Assembly (NCBI GenBank): GCA_016286535.1
Contig: JAEESZ010000003.1
Span: forward strand, 124,001 to 188,000
DNA length: 64,000 nt
Direction: 5' to 3'
From: Treponema sp.
GTDB taxonomy: Bacteria; Spirochaetota; Spirochaetia; Treponematales; Treponemataceae
Below, one piece after another: positions 8,735-17,259 of the stretch. The stretch's first letter is position 1, and each line of letters starts with the position of its first letter. The notes under the pieces are model-generated. The model had not been told where the DNA came from. It searched no databases and worked only from the letters and a program-made list of their open reading frames with translations. A program made the translations under genes and the position numbers.

Positions 8735-11700
8735 ATGAAGAATTTTAAGAAGAATTTAGTTTTATTTTTAGTGTTTAGTGTGATCTTCTCAAGCATTTTA
8801 ACTGCTCACGGAAAGAATGATATTGAAGATCAGGCTGCAGATAATGTAAACAGCTGGCAGGAATTATTCGACCTTGATGAACGAAAGCCAGGTAAGTACA
8901 ACATTATGATTACTGCCCGGGATTTAGGCGGAAATACCATAATTGAAGGACCTCATAACATCTATTATGATCCAAAATCAGACTTACCAGTCTGCGGTAT
9001 TACAAACCCATATCCAAACATGAGGGTTGTAAGTAACCTGAATATTGTAGGTACTTGTGTTGACGATGATAAGGTTCAATACGTTGAGCTGATTCTTGAT
9101 GGCGATGAAGAAAATCCAATCAGAGCAGAAGGTGCCGAATTCTGGTCATATTATTTAAATACCTTAGACCTGGAAGAAGGTCCTCATACTATTAAGGTAA
9201 TAGGATATGATATAAACGGTCTGGCAGGAAACCCTGTTTCCCTTACCTGGCAGCTGGACAGAAATCAGCCTTTAACACAGATTGTAGACAAAGAAATGGG
9301 TCTTCTTGTTTCTGGAAACGTTAAATTTGACGGTGTAGTTTCAGACGGTAACGGAATCAAAACCCTTGAATACTCAGTTGACGGCGGTCAGTATTTCAGA
9401 CCGGTAAAAATCAACGACAAAAAACAGAGCTCAGAATTCTCAATCTCAATCAATACAAAAGACTATCCTGATGGACCTGCAATTTTATGGTTCAGGGCAA
9501 CAGATCAGTCTGGTTCGGTTGGACTTTATTCCTTCCTCTACTTTATTGATAACACAAAACCAGATGTAAAAATTGTTTCTCCGGAAGATACAGAATTCTT
9601 AAACGGAAAATACACAGTTGCAGGATACGCAAAAGACACAATTGGTGTTACAGAATTAAGCTGGGTTTACGGAAATCAAAGCGGCACAATTGATTTAATT
9701 CCTGGTAACCCATACTGGGCAGTAGATCTTGATTCTACCCAGACAAAAGAAAAAAACGGAAAATTCACAATCAGAGCTGTAGACCTTGCTAAAAACATTG
9801 TTGAAGTTACAAAAGTAATCAACTTTAATCAGGATTTAGATAAACCAATAGCAACTATAGTTGAACCTGTCGCTGCTCAGATTTTCAGTAACGATGATGC
9901 TTTATATCTTCGCGGTATTGCAAAAGATGATGACGGCATTGCCTCTGTAAAAGTTCAGTTCGACGGAAATGAACCAATTATCATAGAAACAAAAGGAGTT
10001 TTCTTTGCAAAACTCTTTGAAGAAGGTCAGATTCCGGCCGGAAAACATAGAATTACCGTTCAGCCAACAGACGTAAACGGTATTCAGGGAGATACAGTTT
10101 CAGTAGAAATTGAATCAAAAGGACTTGCACCTCAGTTCTCTAATGCAAAACTTGCAAAAGCAGACTTTGTAAACGGAAGCACAGTTCACCCTGAGTCTAA
10201 TTCAAACTTTGAAGTTACAGTAACTTCTCCTGTAGGCTTAACCGCAATCCACACAGACGTTACCTGGGGACCTTCAGGAATTATTTCAAATGACCTTGAT
10301 CCAAAAAATGCAGGAAGCTTCAACGTAGTTTTCCCAATCACAGCAGATGGTCCAAAAGGTCTTATGCAGTATAAAATCACTGCAACAGACTCCCTCGAAA
10401 GAGTTTCTACTTACACTGCAGTAATCTATATTACAAATACTTCGGTTGTGAAATCTGATGAACCTGCCATCGTTCTTGATGACAGCCGTTTTGCAGAAGA
10501 CGGTTCTGTAATTAACAATCCGGACTTCCCTGCCACCGCTTATGTTATTGGTGCAAAAGCAAGTAAAGTTGAATTAGTTCCTTCAACACCATTCGCAAGC
10601 GCTTCTTTGAACGGAAATCAGATTATCTTAAAAGCAGGAAACTCAATTGGAAGTTCAAGCGATGTAGTTATCAAAGTAACTACAGATAAAGGTAAAACAA
10701 TTACTTCAAAAGCAATCAGATTTAAGCAGGATACAGAAATTCCTCTTATTACAATTGATAATGCAGAAGAAAATAAAGCCATTCTTCTTACTGAAGAAGA
10801 CGAAGTAATTACAGTTTCTGGTAAGGTAAGCTGCCAGACAGGAGTTGGTCCTGTAAAATACAGAATCATTTCTGCCCTTGCAGACATTAAAAACGGAATT
10901 ATCGGCGGAACAAGAGTTGCAGAAACTCAGGCCTTAGAACCTGTTACCCTTGCTTCTAACGGAACTTTCAAAATTTCAATTCCAGTAACAGACAACCTGA
11001 CACCGGGAATCCACGTCGTAGAAGTTGTAGCAGAAAGTGCAGGCGGCAACGCTGCAGCAAATGCAATCGCCTACAAAATTATGCCGGAAATTGAAGAAAT
11101 CAACGGAAAACTCCCTGTTGCAAAAGCGCCTGCCGTAATCTTCCTCGATGCTTTTGACGGCTATGCAGCAGGCCTCTTCCAGGGCGAACTTGATCAGGAC
11201 TTTGCCCGCTTTACAAGAGCAGACATGATTGAAGGTGCAAATGCAAGAGACTTTACAGTTACAGGTCCGGATGGAAAACCTGTTACAGGAAAATACACTT
11301 TCAATAAAAATCCAACCCTTTCAGCAAACCTTGCCTTAATTAACGGCGAAGAATATATGAGCGGTATGCCAATCACACTTGCTTATGGAGATAAGATTGG
11401 CGGTACAGCTACTATTTACATTGACACAGGTGCCACAGTTTCAGGTGTAAGCTACGAAATTACAGGTGCAGAAACTGCCGGTGGTGATGTACGCCAGGCA
11501 GGCAATGCAAAATTAACAAAGCCTCTTCCTGGCGAAACAAGATGGATTGCAGAAATTCCTCTTGCAAATCTTCCTTCACGCGTAAACAACATTACAGCAA
11601 CAATTAAAGCAGGCTCACTTGAGCAGGTAGTAAAGGGTGCTGTAACCGTAATCCGCGAAAATCCGGAAGAAAATATTAATGATGCAGAAAGAATTTATAA

Positions 11701-14700
11701 CTACCCTGCTGCCGACACTGTTTTTGACAACAAAGAAGGCAATTATGTTTTAAGCAACGGTTCTAAATTCTACTACTATGCAAACTATCAGCTGCCATTG
11801 AAGGTTGAACTTGTTTCTAACACTCCAGGCCTTGCCCTTTCTACAGAAGGAAGATTAATTACCCTTTACGCAGAAAAGGACGGCATCTACAAAAATGTAC
11901 AGGTAAAAGTTACAGATGGTATTGGAGACAGCCACAGTTCAGAAAAATTAAACTTCATTGCAGATACAAATAATCCTCAGCTGGTTCTTAACACCCCTTC
12001 CCTTTATCAGTGGGTAAAAAACAGTGTAACCATTTCTGGTACTGCTGCCCATGATCTGGGAATCCGTTCTGTTGAATACTCAATTGACGGCGGCGAAAAC
12101 TGGACTAACTTCCCTATTAAAGTTTCTCAGGGTGTAACCTTTAATGAAGCAATCAATCTTTCTAACCTGGAAGACGGTCTTGTAAGAATTAACATTCGTG
12201 CAACCGATACTGCAGGTCATACAAGCACAGTTCTTACTTCATGCTATAAAGATACTGTTGCTCCAGAAGTATCAATTGTTGAACCTGTAGAAGGTGACCT
12301 TGTAAACGGTCAGAACCTGATTGTATTCAAGGCTAAAGATGAAAGCTGCTTTGTAAAGGCAGAATATGTTGCTTCAAGCAAGAACGGAAAAACAAGAACT
12401 GAACTTGAATTAAATCCTCTTACCCACACCTTTGTTGGAACAAAAGAAATGCCAATTGAAGAAGGCATGTCATTTGTATTCTCAGATGCTGCAGGTAATA
12501 CAACAACAATCAATGACTGGGCATTCAAGATTGATAACGCATCAGATTTACCAAGAGCCGAAATTCACGTACCTGAAGAAATGCAGGTTATTACCCGTGA
12601 CTTTACAATTTCCGGTGTAGTTTATGATGATGATGGTGAATCAACTATCTACTATAAAATCGATAACGGTTCATATCATAAGCTTGATCAGATGGGAACA
12701 AGCTTTGCCATCAACGTTCCTCTTTCTTCTATGACAGATAATGAACACACAGTTACAATTTACGCAGAAGACCTTAACGGTGTACGTGGTGAAGAAACAA
12801 AACGAACCTTCAGAATCTCTCTTGAAGAGCCAAAGGGTTCTGTTGAATTACCAACAATCGACACTTCTGTTCGTGAATTAGTTCAGATTTCAGGTGTTGC
12901 AAGCGATAAGAACGGAATCGCAAAAGTACAGGTTTCTCTTGATAACGGTAACTCTTACAACGATGCAGTTGGAACAGAAAACTGGTCATACTCTGTAGAC
13001 ACAAGAGCAATTCCTGGTGGAACTCAGGTAGTATTCTTAAAAGTTACAGATAACTACGGTATTCAGGGTCTCTACTCAAGCTTAATCAACATCGATAACG
13101 ATGCTCCATACATGGTTCTGGAACTTCCTCTTGATGATTCTGCAACAACCGGAACCTTATTCTTATCTGGTTACACTTACGATAACGTAGACGTAAGCCA
13201 GCTTTACATTACAATCCGTAACCTTGAAAAAACTTCTGCTGCCGTAAAACGCGATATCAGAATTGACCGTATTATTGCAGAAAGCGTAGATATTTCTGAT
13301 TTACCAGACGGCTTCTACAACATTGAGCTTACAGGTAAAGATAAGGCCGGAAACATTACAAATATCAGCCGTAACATCCACCTTAACAAAACAAAGAATG
13401 CTGCAGACGTAGATATTCTTTACCCATTAAACGGTGAACACAAAAACGGTATGTTTGCAATTTACGGACAGACTGAAGCAGAAATCCCAATCAAGGAATT
13501 AAGACTTATTCTTGATGGAAAGCAGGTTGAAACTACTGCTGTAACAGACTGCAACTTCTTCAGATTCGACATGGGTAACGTTGTAGTTGATGAAGAAGGC
13601 AACAAATCTTCTAACATCACTGCAGGAACTCACAAATACCGCGTAGACGCCCTGCTCGAAAACGGAAAAATCGTGCAGTCGCGCGAACAGACATTAACCT
13701 ACAGTCCTTACGGACCTTGGGTAACTATAGACAACTTTACATACGGAGACTTTGCTACAAACCGTCCATTCATTACTGGTAGAGCCGGCTATGTTCAGGA
13801 TGAAGAAGAAATTGCTGCTTCAAAAGCAAAAGACGCTTCTGCCGAATTCAGAGCAGCGGTTGCCCTTAAGAGACTTGTAAAAGTTGAATTAAGTCTTGAT
13901 AACGGAAAAACATTCGTTGAACTTTCTGACACAGAAAAATGGAAGTACCGTGTTGAAAACGAAGACATTGCAGAAGGCTACCACTTCATTTTGGTAAGAG
14001 CTACAATGGCAAACGGAGAAACAGCAATCAACAGAATTATTATTCAGGTTGATAACACTAAGCCTACTATTAAACTTATTTCTCCAACAACAGGCGGACG
14101 CTATAACCAGATTCTTGATGTACAGGGACTTTCTCATGATGATGTACAGCTTGAAGATGTTACAGTTACCTTACGTAAGGGAGACAAGGCTTCTTACGAA
14201 GTACCAGCCTTTATTCAGGGCTTATACATTGACCTCCACTTCTGGGGTGCAACCCTCTATGATATTGGTGCCGGACTTACCTTCTTTGATGACAACGTAA
14301 AACTTCAGGGACAGTGGGGACAGTTCACACAGAAACAGCGTGATGCAGTTTCTACAATGTTCAATCTCAGCCCAACAGCTATGCGCTATGGTGGAGACCA
14401 CGTATTAGGACTTAAGATTCTTGCAAACATCACATCTATTCCATTCAGTTTCTTCTTAGGACGTGACTGGGAGTGGTTGTATGCAACATTTGCAGTTGGT
14501 GCACAGTTCTCATGGTTCGACCAGACAGCTTCTGGAAAAACACAGACCTTAAGTGCCCTTCTTTTACAAATTGAGTTCCCTAAGGTAAAAATTAAGAATG
14601 CAAAAGCCTTCAGTACCTTTGCATTCTATACAGAAGGCTCATTATGGTTCATCCCTACTGACGTTGCTTCTACTATAAACATTCAGAGTCTTATTCCACA

Positions 14701-14734
14701 GATTGCAGTCGGATTTAGAACTAACGTATTCTAA
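8735..14734 (+). CDS. Large exported Ig-like repeat protein with C-terminal beta-barrel-like domain
   Basis: 1999 aa. A signal peptide covers about residues 1-26 (cleavage near TAHG). Residues about 50-1810 are a long series of beta-sandwich units, many opening with forms such as DNTKPDVKIVSPED, DNTKPTIKLISPTT or DTVAPEVSIVEPVE and containing SVDGGQYF or DGG-type strands, the pattern of bacterial Ig-like/cadherin-like modules. From about 1821 the character changes to aromatic amphipathic strands (FIQGLYIDLHFWGATLY and similar), ending QIAVGFRTNVF with a terminal Phe, as in outer-membrane barrels. A surface-displayed fibre on its own barrel is inferred. ATG 8735 follows AAAGGTG. A sigma-28-type promoter suggests coregulation with motility. 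Confidence 0.72.
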   Translation: MKNFKKNLVLFLVFSVIFSSILTAHGKNDIEDQAADNVNSWQELFDLDERKPGKYNIMITARDLGGNTIIEGPHNIYYDPKSDLPVCGITNPYPNMRVVSNLNIVGTCVDDDKVQYVELILDGDEENPIRAEGAEFWSYYLNTLDLEEGPHTIKVIGYDINGLAGNPVSLTWQLDRNQPLTQIVDKEMGLLVSGNVKFDGVVSDGNGIKTLEYSVDGGQYFRPVKINDKKQSSEFSISINTKDYPDGPAILWFRATDQSGSVGLYSFLYFIDNTKPDVKIVSPEDTEFLNGKYTVAGYAKDTIGVTELSWVYGNQSGTIDLIPGNPYWAVDLDSTQTKEKNGKFTIRAVDLAKNIVEVTKVINFNQDLDKPIATIVEPVAAQIFSNDDALYLRGIAKDDDGIASVKVQFDGNEPIIIETKGVFFAKLFEEGQIPAGKHRITVQPTDVNGIQGDTVSVEIESKGLAPQFSNAKLAKADFVNGSTVHPESNSNFEVTVTSPVGLTAIHTDVTWGPSGIISNDLDPKNAGSFNVVFPITADGPKGLMQYKITATDSLERVSTYTAVIYITNTSVVKSDEPAIVLDDSRFAEDGSVINNPDFPATAYVIGAKASKVELVPSTPFASASLNGNQIILKAGNSIGSSSDVVIKVTTDKGKTITSKAIRFKQDTEIPLITIDNAEENKAILLTEEDEVITVSGKVSCQTGVGPVKYRIISALADIKNGIIGGTRVAETQALEPVTLASNGTFKISIPVTDNLTPGIHVVEVVAESAGGNAAANAIAYKIMPEIEEINGKLPVAKAPAVIFLDAFDGYAAGLFQGELDQDFARFTRADMIEGANARDFTVTGPDGKPVTGKYTFNKNPTLSANLALINGEEYMSGMPITLAYGDKIGGTATIYIDTGATVSGVSYEITGAETAGGDVRQAGNAKLTKPLPGETRWIAEIPLANLPSRVNNITATIKAGSLEQVVKGAVTVIRENPEENINDAERIYNYPAADTVFDNKEGNYVLSNGSKFYYYANYQLPLKVELVSNTPGLALSTEGRLITLYAEKDGIYKNVQVKVTDGIGDSHSSEKLNFIADTNNPQLVLNTPSLYQWVKNSVTISGTAAHDLGIRSVEYSIDGGENWTNFPIKVSQGVTFNEAINLSNLEDGLVRINIRATDTAGHTSTVLTSCYKDTVAPEVSIVEPVEGDLVNGQNLIVFKAKDESCFVKAEYVASSKNGKTRTELELNPLTHTFVGTKEMPIEEGMSFVFSDAAGNTTTINDWAFKIDNASDLPRAEIHVPEEMQVITRDFTISGVVYDDDGESTIYYKIDNGSYHKLDQMGTSFAINVPLSSMTDNEHTVTIYAEDLNGVRGEETKRTFRISLEEPKGSVELPTIDTSVRELVQISGVASDKNGIAKVQVSLDNGNSYNDAVGTENWSYSVDTRAIPGGTQVVFLKVTDNYGIQGLYSSLINIDNDAPYMVLELPLDDSATTGTLFLSGYTYDNVDVSQLYITIRNLEKTSAAVKRDIRIDRIIAESVDISDLPDGFYNIELTGKDKAGNITNISRNIHLNKTKNAADVDILYPLNGEHKNGMFAIYGQTEAEIPIKELRLILDGKQVETTAVTDCNFFRFDMGNVVVDEEGNKSSNITAGTHKYRVDALLENGKIVQSREQTLTYSPYGPWVTIDNFTYGDFATNRPFITGRAGYVQDEEEIAASKAKDASAEFRAAVALKRLVKVELSLDNGKTFVELSDTEKWKYRVENEDIAEGYHFILVRATMANGETAINRIIIQVDNTKPTIKLISPTTGGRYNQILDVQGLSHDDVQLEDVTVTLRKGDKASYEVPAFIQGLYIDLHFWGATLYDIGAGLTFFDDNVKLQGQWGQFTQKQRDAVSTMFNLSPTAMRYGGDHVLGLKILANITSIPFSFFLGRDWEWLYATFAVGAQFSWFDQTASGKTQTLSALLLQIEFPKVKIKNAKAFSTFAFYTEGSLWFIPTDVASTINIQSLIPQIAVGFRTNVF

Positions 14735-14735
14735 T

Positions 14736-14779
14736 CCCCGCGGTTAGTTTTACCCCGCGGAAAGAATTAATCCCCGCGG
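14736..14779. repeat. Three CCCCGCGG copies
   Basis: CCCCGCGG occurs at 14736-14743, 14753-14760 and 14772-14779, immediately after the stop codon of the Ig-repeat gene, at 17 and 19 nt intervals, in AT-rich surroundings. Each contains the palindrome CCGCGG. Function unknown; a protein-binding array or a processed transcript end are possible. Confidence 0.6.
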
Positions 14780-14818
14780 CCAAAAGTAAAACAAGCGGTT
14801 AAGACTAAAATAAGCGCT

Positions 14819-14858
14819 GCCTGCAGTAAATAAAACTTTACTGCAGGCATTTTTTTTT
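14819..14858 (+). terminator. Rho-independent terminator after the Ig-repeat gene
   Basis: A perfect 12-bp stem GCCTGCAGTAAA/TTTACTGCAGGC (14819-14830 and 14837-14848) with a 6-nt loop, followed by a T tract to 14858. Confidence 0.93.
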
Positions 14859-14863
14859 GCATC

Positions 14864-14891
14864 TAAACTCATTGCTTCAATATGCCGATAG
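14864..14891 (+). promoter_or_regulatory. Sigma-28 (FliA)-type promoter of the DUF4015-mnmE operon
   Basis: TAAA (14864-14867), a 16-nt spacer and GCCGATAG (14884-14891), one mismatch to the FliA -10 consensus. The ATG at 14899 comes 7 nt later, so the transcript would be leaderless. It lies directly after the terminator of the preceding gene. Confidence 0.68.
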
Positions 14892-14898
14892 TCTAAGT

Positions 14899-17259
14899 AT
14901 GACTATTCTACTCTTTTTATTATCATTATTTATTGCACAACCATCAGATTTATACGCACAGGAAATAAAACCCCTGTACCAGATTCCAGATTATATAAAT
15001 GCAAAAACCCAGATAGATTCAAATTCTTCGCCAATTGTAAAGAACCTTTTAGTCGGTTCAGACCAGGGACTTTTTAAACTGACAAGTAAAAACACAGTAG
15101 TTCCTCTATGGCAGCAGGGACGAGTAGATCAGCTGCAATTAATAAACATTCCCGACGAAGAAGGTATTTACAGGCCAACCTGGCTCATAAGAACTTCAAA
15201 AGGTATTTTTACAACAACCGACCTTGAAAACTTTGAAGAAAGAGACGAGGGCCTGCCCTTCCTTACAATCAAAAGTTATAAGGATGGAGAAATAGCCCTT
15301 ACAAAGGTAATTCAGGAAATTGAAGATATTTGTGCCAATCCTTACAATAATCTTGAGCTGGTAACGGCAACAAAAGATAACGTTTATTATTCTGCAGACG
15401 GCGGCAAAAGCTGGAAAAACATGGGGTCCATGAGCAGAAGTACAGCAGGAAACAAGGCAGTTGCAATTGCCACTCTGGAAGGCCAGACTGTTATTTTTAT
15501 GGCCCATCCTATTTTTGGACTTTCCTACATATTACCTCAAAGCCCAAAACCAGAATGGGTAGATATAGAAGAAGGCTTTGAAAAAATGCAGTCCCTTTCT
15601 TCTGCAGATGAAATTGCAGATATTCTTCCTGTCTTAAAAAACGAAAAAGGCAAGGTAGAGTGCGAAATTTATATTTCACAAACCTACATTCCAAGAATCT
15701 ATAAATTCAACTGGAGCGAGAAAAAGGCAGAATTAATTTATAAGGGCAGCTCTCCGGTAAGCGTAATCGACGGACTTACTCTAATCAATAATGTTTTAAT
15801 GTACACAACTCTGGAAGGCTTTGGTTCTTTAAATATAGACAATTATTTACCAAACGGAACTCCAAAAAGAGAAGCCGAATGGACAAAAGCCTTTGCAGCC
15901 GTACCCGGCATGACAAACACAGCCTGGATTCCTCAAAACAAATCAGGTTTTGGAAAAGGAGTCTGCCTGAACGAGCTCTGGCTTTTATTCCCGGGCACAA
16001 TCAACTCCCCTTACGCCGAAAAAGCAAACGGAAAGAAAAGCATCTATGCTTCAGCCTATCAGTGCAGAAACGATGAAGGCATACAAAAATATAAAAAAAT
16101 AGTAAAAGACCGCAACATGAATTCCATTGTCATAGATATGAAAGATGACTACGGATACCTTCGTTACGACAGCCACGACGAGCTGGTTCTTGCAAAGGGA
16201 AAAACTTCCATGTATGCCATTCCAGATTTGAATCACTTTATAGAAGAATTCAAAAAAGACGGCATCTACCTGGTAGCAAGAATTGTAACTTTTAAAGACA
16301 AAACTCTTGCAAGCTACGCAAAAGGAAAGTATGCCGTATGGGACAGCGTAAACAAATGCCCTTGGGTAGGAATCAGAGGCTATAACGACCTTACCGACGA
16401 AGAAGGAAATATCACAGGAAAAGAAACCGACTATTACGACGAAAACTGGGTAGACCCTTATTCAGAAGAAGTCTGGGAATATAACATTCACATTGCACAG
16501 GAATTAATAGCCCGCGGCTTTGACGAAATTCAGTTTGACTATATCCGTTTTCCAACAGACGGCATCAACCTTAGAAACGCCCAGTACAGATGGAAGAGCA
16601 AGGGCATGGACATGGAATCGGCCCTCATTTCCTTCCTGTCTTACGCAAGAGAAAACATTCAGGCTCCAATTGGCATAGATATTTATGGAGCAAACGGCTG
16701 GTATCGAAGTGGAACCAGAACAGGTCAGTCAGCCGCCATGCTCGCAGAATATGTAGACGTTATTGGACCAATGTTTTATCCAAGTCATTTTGAACAGACT
16801 TTCTTAAATTATGCTCCGGCCGCAGACCGCACATACAGAATTTATTACTACGGCTCTTTCAGAAACACAGTAATGTGCAGAAACCGGGCTGTTATAAGAC
16901 CATGGGTTCAGAGCTTCTACCTCAATGTTTCTTACGACCGGCTCTATTACAATTCGGACTATATCCTTAAGGAATTCTTTGGAACCCGCGATGCCTTAAA
17001 CCGCGGTTACATGTGCTGGAACAATTCCGGAGACTACTCTACAACTCCGCCAGATATTTCCGACGACGAAGACTACATCGGAACAACCTTTGAAGCTTCA
17101 AAAGAGTTTACCCAGCCGGCAATTGGAAGCAGAATTAAACCTCTGGTATCAAACGAAGAGTCAGATCTTTCAATTCTGGACAGCATTTTAGAGCAGTATG
17201 ATGATGACGATTTTTCGAAAAAGACGTATACTCCTTTCTTAAAGGTATTCTCACAATGA
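14899..17259 (+). CDS. Exported DUF4015 putative glycoside hydrolase
   Basis: 786 aa from ATG 14899. The frame is open to a TTG at 14857, but that would lie upstream of the predicted transcription start and lengthen the signal peptide. The signal peptide is MTILLFLLSLFIAQPSDLYA. Residues about 45-370 are beta-rich with a sialidase-type turn (YYSADGGKSWKNM). The DUF4015 domain runs from about 375 to 715: NSIVIDMKDDYGYLRYDS, VARIVTFKD, FDEIQFDYIRFPTDG, IGIDIYGANG and DVIGPMFYPSHF, consistent with a TIM-barrel glycosidase with acidic residues at strand ends. Substrate unknown; an envelope polysaccharide is plausible. Its stop overlaps the mnmE start (ATGA), so the two are translationally coupled. 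Confidence 0.8.
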   Translation: MTILLFLLSLFIAQPSDLYAQEIKPLYQIPDYINAKTQIDSNSSPIVKNLLVGSDQGLFKLTSKNTVVPLWQQGRVDQLQLINIPDEEGIYRPTWLIRTSKGIFTTTDLENFEERDEGLPFLTIKSYKDGEIALTKVIQEIEDICANPYNNLELVTATKDNVYYSADGGKSWKNMGSMSRSTAGNKAVAIATLEGQTVIFMAHPIFGLSYILPQSPKPEWVDIEEGFEKMQSLSSADEIADILPVLKNEKGKVECEIYISQTYIPRIYKFNWSEKKAELIYKGSSPVSVIDGLTLINNVLMYTTLEGFGSLNIDNYLPNGTPKREAEWTKAFAAVPGMTNTAWIPQNKSGFGKGVCLNELWLLFPGTINSPYAEKANGKKSIYASAYQCRNDEGIQKYKKIVKDRNMNSIVIDMKDDYGYLRYDSHDELVLAKGKTSMYAIPDLNHFIEEFKKDGIYLVARIVTFKDKTLASYAKGKYAVWDSVNKCPWVGIRGYNDLTDEEGNITGKETDYYDENWVDPYSEEVWEYNIHIAQELIARGFDEIQFDYIRFPTDGINLRNAQYRWKSKGMDMESALISFLSYARENIQAPIGIDIYGANGWYRSGTRTGQSAAMLAEYVDVIGPMFYPSHFEQTFLNYAPAADRTYRIYYYGSFRNTVMCRNRAVIRPWVQSFYLNVSYDRLYYNSDYILKEFFGTRDALNRGYMCWNNSGDYSTTPPDISDDEDYIGTTFEASKEFTQPAIGSRIKPLVSNEESDLSILDSILEQYDDDDFSKKTYTPFLKVFSQ

